Assembly: GCA_023381515.1 (NCBI GenBank) | Contig: JAMCQI010000053.1 | Coordinates: forward strand, 1-64,000 | From: Chloroflexota bacterium | GTDB taxonomy: Bacteria > Chloroflexota > Anaerolineae > UBA4142 | Direction: 5' to 3' | Length of the DNA: 64,000 bases | Shown: in pieces, positions 60,483 through 64,000 of the stretch | How positions within the stretch are numbered: the stretch's first letter is position 1 | How the letters are laid out: each line of letters opens with the position of its first letter | Translations under genes and position numbers: made by a program | The notes under the pieces: model-generated | Databases searched by the model: none | What the model was told of the DNA's origin: nothing | Seen by the model: only the letters and a program-made list of their open reading frames with translations

Positions 60483-60959
60483 ATGGTAGAAAGAACTAAA
60501 AGCGTTCCCGATGCTCAGGCCGCGGGCTCGGTTACGCGGCGCGGTTTCTTGCAGTGGGCTCTCGGTTTTTCCGTGATCGCGACGATTGGGGGCATTATCG
60601 TGCCGATCGTCGGCTACATCTGGCCGCCGGTGCAAAGCGCCGGCAGTGGTTCCGGCCGGGTGTTGGCCGGTTCCACAAAGGATTTGCCACCGGGACAGGC
60701 TAAGGTCATCCCGGTTAACGACAAACCGGTGATCGTCGTCAATACGGCCGCGGGCGGGGTCAAGGCCTTTTCGGCGATATGCACGCATCTGGGGTGTGTG
60801 GTCGGATGGAATGAGAGTAAACAGATCATCGTCTGCCCATGCCATGACGGCCGATTTAATCCCACCACGGGAGCCGTCATTTCCGGCCCACCGCCTTCGC
60901 CGCTACCATCGGTCAAAGTCGCCGTCGAGAATGACCAGATCTATGTAGGAGGGGCGTAA
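60483..60959 (+). CDS. Rieske iron-sulfur protein of a bc/b6f-type complex
   Basis: A protein of 158 residues. A twin-arginine type membrane anchor (TRRGFLQWALGFSVIATIGG) is followed by the Rieske fold. The 2Fe-2S ligands are in CTHLGCVVGW (near residue 100) and CPCHDGRFNPTTG (near residue 119), with the GPPPSPLP loop. It is the high-potential electron acceptor of a quinol oxidising complex. The stop TAA overlaps the ATG of the cytochrome b gene. Start ATG 60483 is preceded by GGGGAGGGAGG. First gene of a four-gene operon. Confidence 0.95.
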   Translation: MVERTKSVPDAQAAGSVTRRGFLQWALGFSVIATIGGIIVPIVGYIWPPVQSAGSGSGRVLAGSTKDLPPGQAKVIPVNDKPVIVVNTAAGGVKAFSAICTHLGCVVGWNESKQIIVCPCHDGRFNPTTGAVISGPPPSPLPSVKVAVENDQIYVGGA

Positions 60960-61648
60960 TGCAGAGGACCGTATCTTTTCGTCCATCTGAATGGGTTAAC
61001 GGGCTGATCGATTGGATCGACGACCGCATCGGGATACGGGAGATCGTCACTTATGCGACGCACGTCTCGATCCCCCGGACTGCCCATACCTACTATCTCG
61101 GCGGTATCACGCTCTTTTTCTTCATGGTGCAAGTCATCACGGGTATTCTTCTCGCTCTCTACTACCATCCGACCCCCGGAAGCGCATACGACAGCGTTCT
61201 CTTCATCATGAACAACGTCAACTTCGGTTGGCTCGTCCGCAGTATTCACGCTTGGAGCGCCAACCTGATGATCGTCTTTTGCGTGCTGCATCTGTTGCGG
61301 GTGGCGATTCAGGGCGCCTATCGCCCTCCCCGTGAAATGACTTGGTTGGTCGGGGTTGTCCTACTCCTTCTCACGCTCGGGTTTGGGTTCACGGGCTACC
61401 TCCTCCCCTGGGATGAGCGCGCCTTTTGGGCGACGACGGTCGGGACGGAGATTGCGGGGGCGGTTCCTTTGATCGGCGGCTATATTCAGGACTTTTTGCG
61501 AGGTGGTCCCGATCTGAGCGCTTTGACCCTTTCACGCTTTTTCGACGTGCATGTCATGATCCTGCCCCTGTCGCTCGGAGCGTTTCTTGGAACTCACCTA
61601 CTGTTTATTCACCAGCAAGGCATCGCAGACCCGGAAGAAAGAGAATAG
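60959..61648 (+). CDS. Cytochrome b, N-terminal domain (cytochrome b6-like)
   Basis: Membrane cytochrome of 229 residues with four spans. The paired haem-b histidines lie in SIHAWSANLMIVFCVLHLLR (span 2) and FFDVHVMILPLSLGAFLGTH (span 4). The quinol-site region is GFTGYLLPWDERAFWATTVG near residue 145. The protein ends after the fourth helix, as in cytochrome b6, with the remaining helices encoded by the next gene. Overlaps the Rieske stop by one base. Confidence 0.94.
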   Translation: MQRTVSFRPSEWVNGLIDWIDDRIGIREIVTYATHVSIPRTAHTYYLGGITLFFFMVQVITGILLALYYHPTPGSAYDSVLFIMNNVNFGWLVRSIHAWSANLMIVFCVLHLLRVAIQGAYRPPREMTWLVGVVLLLLTLGFGFTGYLLPWDERAFWATTVGTEIAGAVPLIGGYIQDFLRGGPDLSALTLSRFFDVHVMILPLSLGAFLGTHLLFIHQQGIADPEERE

Positions 61649-61653
61649 ATACG

Positions 61654-62121
61654 ATGGCCAAACCAGAAACAAAAGAAAAAAAGCAACTATTGCCATTTTG
61701 GCCTCACTATATCCTCAGTGAATTCATCGCCTGGTACGTGATGCTGGCTGTGCTCATCGCCCTTGCTTCTCTATGGCCAGCCGACTTGCAGGCCAAAGCG
61801 GATGCTTTCCGGACACCCCCCAATGTAAAACCGGAATGGTATTTTCTTTTCCTATACCAACTGTTGAAAGATGCCGCCTTTTTAAGCGTGGTGAATCCCG
61901 AGCTGCCCAAGCTGGCCGGGATTACTATACCGGGCATCGGGCTGGCGTTACTGGCGTTGCTACCGTTTCTTGATCGATCCAAAAAGCGGCCCGCCAAGGA
62001 ACGCCCGGTTATGCTGGCGATTGTCATCATCATCCTCGTAATCATCGCATTCCTCACAATACGGGGGGCGTTCTTGGGCGAGTCTACTTCGTTGGTTCTT
62101 CCTTCCCAATGGATAGTATGA
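61654..62121 (+). CDS. Cytochrome b C-terminal domain (subunit IV-like)
   Basis: Membrane protein of 155 residues with three spans. The conserved quinol-site motif appears as PPNVKPEWYFLFLYQLLKD near residue 55 (PEWY). Followed by GIGLALLALLPFLDRSKKRP and a last span. Together with the preceding gene it forms a b6f-type split cytochrome b. It starts 5 bp after cytochrome b6 and ends just before the 13-haem cytochrome gene. Confidence 0.92.
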   Translation: MAKPETKEKKQLLPFWPHYILSEFIAWYVMLAVLIALASLWPADLQAKADAFRTPPNVKPEWYFLFLYQLLKDAAFLSVVNPELPKLAGITIPGIGLALLALLPFLDRSKKRPAKERPVMLAIVIIILVIIAFLTIRGAFLGESTSLVLPSQWIV

Positions 62122-62132
62122 GGTCATCTCAA

Positions 62133-63926
62133 ATGAAGCGTCTCGCATTTAGATTGGGCCTGCTGACCGCAATGGCGATTGCCTTTGCACTATTTGTACC
62201 CTATCTCGTCGTGCAAGCAAATCCCCCGGGACAAGGGGGGCCCCCTCAGATTCCACATGCCAAAGAAGGGCACACCGATTGCCTGTCCTGCCACGAAAAA
62301 GGGGTGAACGGTGCTCCCCAATACCCGGCGGACCACGCCGGCCGGACGGATGACATGTGCCTGGCATGTCATACGTTCAAAACGTCCTCCACCACAGCGG
62401 AGGCGACTGCGACGAGCACGGTCTCACAAACCACGAATTCGAGTGCGGCCTCCGCGACCAGCACGGCGCAGCCGACTGCCTCGAGCACGGTCTCACCGAC
62501 CACGAATTCGAACGCGGCGTCCGCAACCAGCACGCCCGCGGTATTGAGCGGTGTCCCGCCAGTCATACCGCATACCCTCGAAGGCCGTAGCCAGTGTCTG
62601 AGCTGCCACCAAACTGGCGTTGGGGGCGCTCCCAAAGTGCCGGCAAGCCATGCTGGCCGGACGAACGACATGTGCCGCACGTGTCACCAGCCTGAACCGC
62701 AAGCGCCCGTCGTCGTTCCCACGCTCGTGCCGCACGTGCCAACTGTACAAGGCCAGAACACCTGTGTGGACTGCCACACCACTCTAGGCGGGCAAAACGC
62801 GGATATCGTCAAGCAGTGGACGTCGAGCATTCACGCGGAACGCGGCGTATCCTGCGTCGATTGTCACGGTGGCGATGCGACGAAAAAGAACAAAGACGAG
62901 GCCATGAGCCCAAGTGCTGGCTTCGTCGGCAAGCCGAAGACGCAAGACATTCCCGCTCTCTGCGGTAGCTGCCACGCCCGCGTGGATCTCATGCGTCAAT
63001 ACGACATCCCGACCGACCAGTACTCGCAATACCAAGATAGCGTCCATGGGCAAAAGCTGGCACAAGGCGATACGAACGTCGCCACCTGCTTCACATGCCA
63101 TGACCAGCACGGCACCAAAGAAGTCAATGACCCGTCCTCGCACGTGTATCCGCAGAACGTACCGGCTCTATGCGCAAGCTGCCACTCGAACGCGCAGCTC
63201 ATGAAACCGTACGGCATACCGACGAATCAATACGATCTATACAAAGCGAGTGTGCACGGGGTCGCTCTCTTGCAGAAACAGGACTCGCGCGCCCCGAGCT
63301 GCGCCACCTGCCACGGGACCCACGGCGCCGCGCCCCCCGGCTTTAGCGAAGTCGCGAACGTCTGCGGTAGCTGTCACAGCGCAACCCAAGACTATTATCT
63401 CAAGGGGCAGCACGCGAGCAACGCTCCCGGGACGCCTAAATGCGTCACTTGCCACGGCAACCACGATGTCATGGCCCCGAGTGAAGCCATGTTTACGGGC
63501 ACAGGCGCACGGGACTGCGGGAGCTGCCATACAGCCACCTCACCCCAGAATCAGGCAGTCAAGCAGATTGCCGATGCTCTTGACGCCAGCGCGCAATCTT
63601 ACGATGCCGCGACCCAGGCTGTCCAGAATGCAGAAGGCACCGGACTCATCATGGCTCCAGAGCAGGCCAAGCTCGCCGATGCCATGACCAATCTCATCAC
63701 CGCGCGCGCCGCACAGCATACGCTGAGCCTCGATACCGTCAAAGCGCAAACGGACAAGGCGACATCCACCGCGAATCAGGTAAAAGCGGACGCGATGAAA
63801 TCGATCTCCGACAGCGTCTTGCGACGCGAGGCCATGGTCATCGGCCTCATCGTCGCCGCCCTCGCCATCGGCAGTCTCTACATCATACGGCGAGATCTGT
63901 ACAGTAAACTGCCGCCCAAGGAATGA
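62133..63926 (+). CDS. 13-haem c-type cytochrome of the b6f-like operon, with helical tail and membrane anchor
   Basis: A protein of 597 residues. A signal peptide (FRLGLLTAMAIAFALFVPYL) precedes two dihaem modules (HTDCLSCHEKG..., YPADHAGRTDDMCLACH; and QCLSCHQTG..., VPASHAGRTNDMCRTCH) separated by a Ser/Thr/Ala linker. Nine further CxxCH motifs follow, in a region related to the nonahaem protein at 49.5 kb (SVHGQKLAQGD, SVHGVALLQKQ), giving 13 in total. The last 130 residues are a charged helical stretch and a final span (MVIGLIVAALAIGSLYII). Gene order makes it the electron acceptor that replaces cytochrome f or c1. Start ATG 62133 has GAGGT seven bases upstream; 62109 and 62118 are in-frame alternatives. 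Confidence 0.92.
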   Translation: MKRLAFRLGLLTAMAIAFALFVPYLVVQANPPGQGGPPQIPHAKEGHTDCLSCHEKGVNGAPQYPADHAGRTDDMCLACHTFKTSSTTAEATATSTVSQTTNSSAASATSTAQPTASSTVSPTTNSNAASATSTPAVLSGVPPVIPHTLEGRSQCLSCHQTGVGGAPKVPASHAGRTNDMCRTCHQPEPQAPVVVPTLVPHVPTVQGQNTCVDCHTTLGGQNADIVKQWTSSIHAERGVSCVDCHGGDATKKNKDEAMSPSAGFVGKPKTQDIPALCGSCHARVDLMRQYDIPTDQYSQYQDSVHGQKLAQGDTNVATCFTCHDQHGTKEVNDPSSHVYPQNVPALCASCHSNAQLMKPYGIPTNQYDLYKASVHGVALLQKQDSRAPSCATCHGTHGAAPPGFSEVANVCGSCHSATQDYYLKGQHASNAPGTPKCVTCHGNHDVMAPSEAMFTGTGARDCGSCHTATSPQNQAVKQIADALDASAQSYDAATQAVQNAEGTGLIMAPEQAKLADAMTNLITARAAQHTLSLDTVKAQTDKATSTANQVKADAMKSISDSVLRREAMVIGLIVAALAIGSLYIIRRDLYSKLPPKE

Positions 63927-63932
63927 AAGAAA

Positions 63933-63967
63933 ACGCCTCCCCACTTGAACGGGGAGGCGTCATTTTA
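63933..63967 (+). terminator. Intrinsic terminator of the Rieske/cytochrome b operon
   Basis: ACGCCTCCCC (63933-63942) and GGGGAGGCGT (63951-63960) form a 10-bp perfect stem with an 8-nt loop, followed by CATTTTA. It closes the operon. The last 33 bases of the window show nothing else. Confidence 0.85.
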
Positions 63968-64000
63968 CGCTCGGGAGGCTATTGTCGCGCGGGTTCTTGT

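Overview
The window reads as a GC-rich bacterial chromosome segment, most likely from a Chloroflexota genome or metagenome bin. This is inferred from gene content: a mevalonate kinase, an ECF sigma / polymer-forming / GIN-domain envelope operon, DUF-type membrane proteins, 'TTPTATP'-style lipoprotein linkers and large multihaem cytochromes. No rRNA, tRNA, CRISPR array or insertion sequence was recognised.

Layout. 1-5 kb: the end of a branched-chain amino-acid ABC system (substrate-binding protein tail, LivH, LivM), a crotonase and an ornithine-cyclodeaminase-like enzyme. 5-12 kb: housekeeping genes (prepilin peptidase, zinc-finger membrane protein, RecN, a MshEN-like mini-protein, mevalonate kinase, CNNM/CBS protein). 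12-15 kb: a minus-strand ECF sigma, membrane partner, bactofilin-like and GIN-domain operon. 15-26 kb: a frameshifted membrane-protein pseudogene, NUDIX, MFS, SurE, CPBP protease, MBL hydrolase, an ABC-2 exporter, SdpI-like protein, a dihaem lipoprotein and a secreted protein that seems to lack a normal start codon. 26-33 kb: a cobalt/nickel-type ECF transporter (CbiMQO), urocanase, a crotonase and both E1 subunits of a 2-oxoacid dehydrogenase. 33-38 kb: a glycolate oxidase operon (glcD, a RidA gene, glcE, glcF), with glcF carrying an exact 48-bp tandem duplication. 38-49 kb: a LacI regulator with its own promoter and palindromic operator, then a myo-inositol degradation set of the Thermotoga type (IolM, IolI, IolN, IolO-like), an Fe3+/hexose-phosphate-type ABC importer and a GarR-like reductase.

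49.3-64 kb is the striking part: a respiratory island. Five multihaem cytochromes here carry 58 CxxCH motifs, plus one CX3CH and one CX4CH. They are interleaved with a psrABC-like molybdopterin oxidoreductase (MopB, four-cluster ferredoxin, NrfD), a cytochrome b561 domain fused to six haem motifs, and a b6f-like Rieske / split cytochrome b operon that ends in a 13-haem cytochrome instead of cytochrome f or c1. Many haem motifs sit in a repeated dihaem module around the signature DHAGRT, joined by Pro/Thr/Ala-rich linkers. The same module occurs alone on the small lipoprotein at 24.3-24.8 kb.

The cytochrome transcription units appear to be co-regulated. Three of them (49.3, 52.05 and 57.8 kb) have tandem TTTTGAC-like elements spaced exactly 11 bp, placed 10 bp upstream of a -10 hexamer. 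Each is followed by a structured leader in which a small hairpin and a conserved GGU-N7-GCC element run into an intrinsic terminator just before the ribosome-binding site. A fourth leader of this kind lies before the dihaem lipoprotein, and a diverged one before the Rieske operon. I could not match this RNA to a known riboswitch family. It is the best candidate in the window for an undescribed regulatory system.
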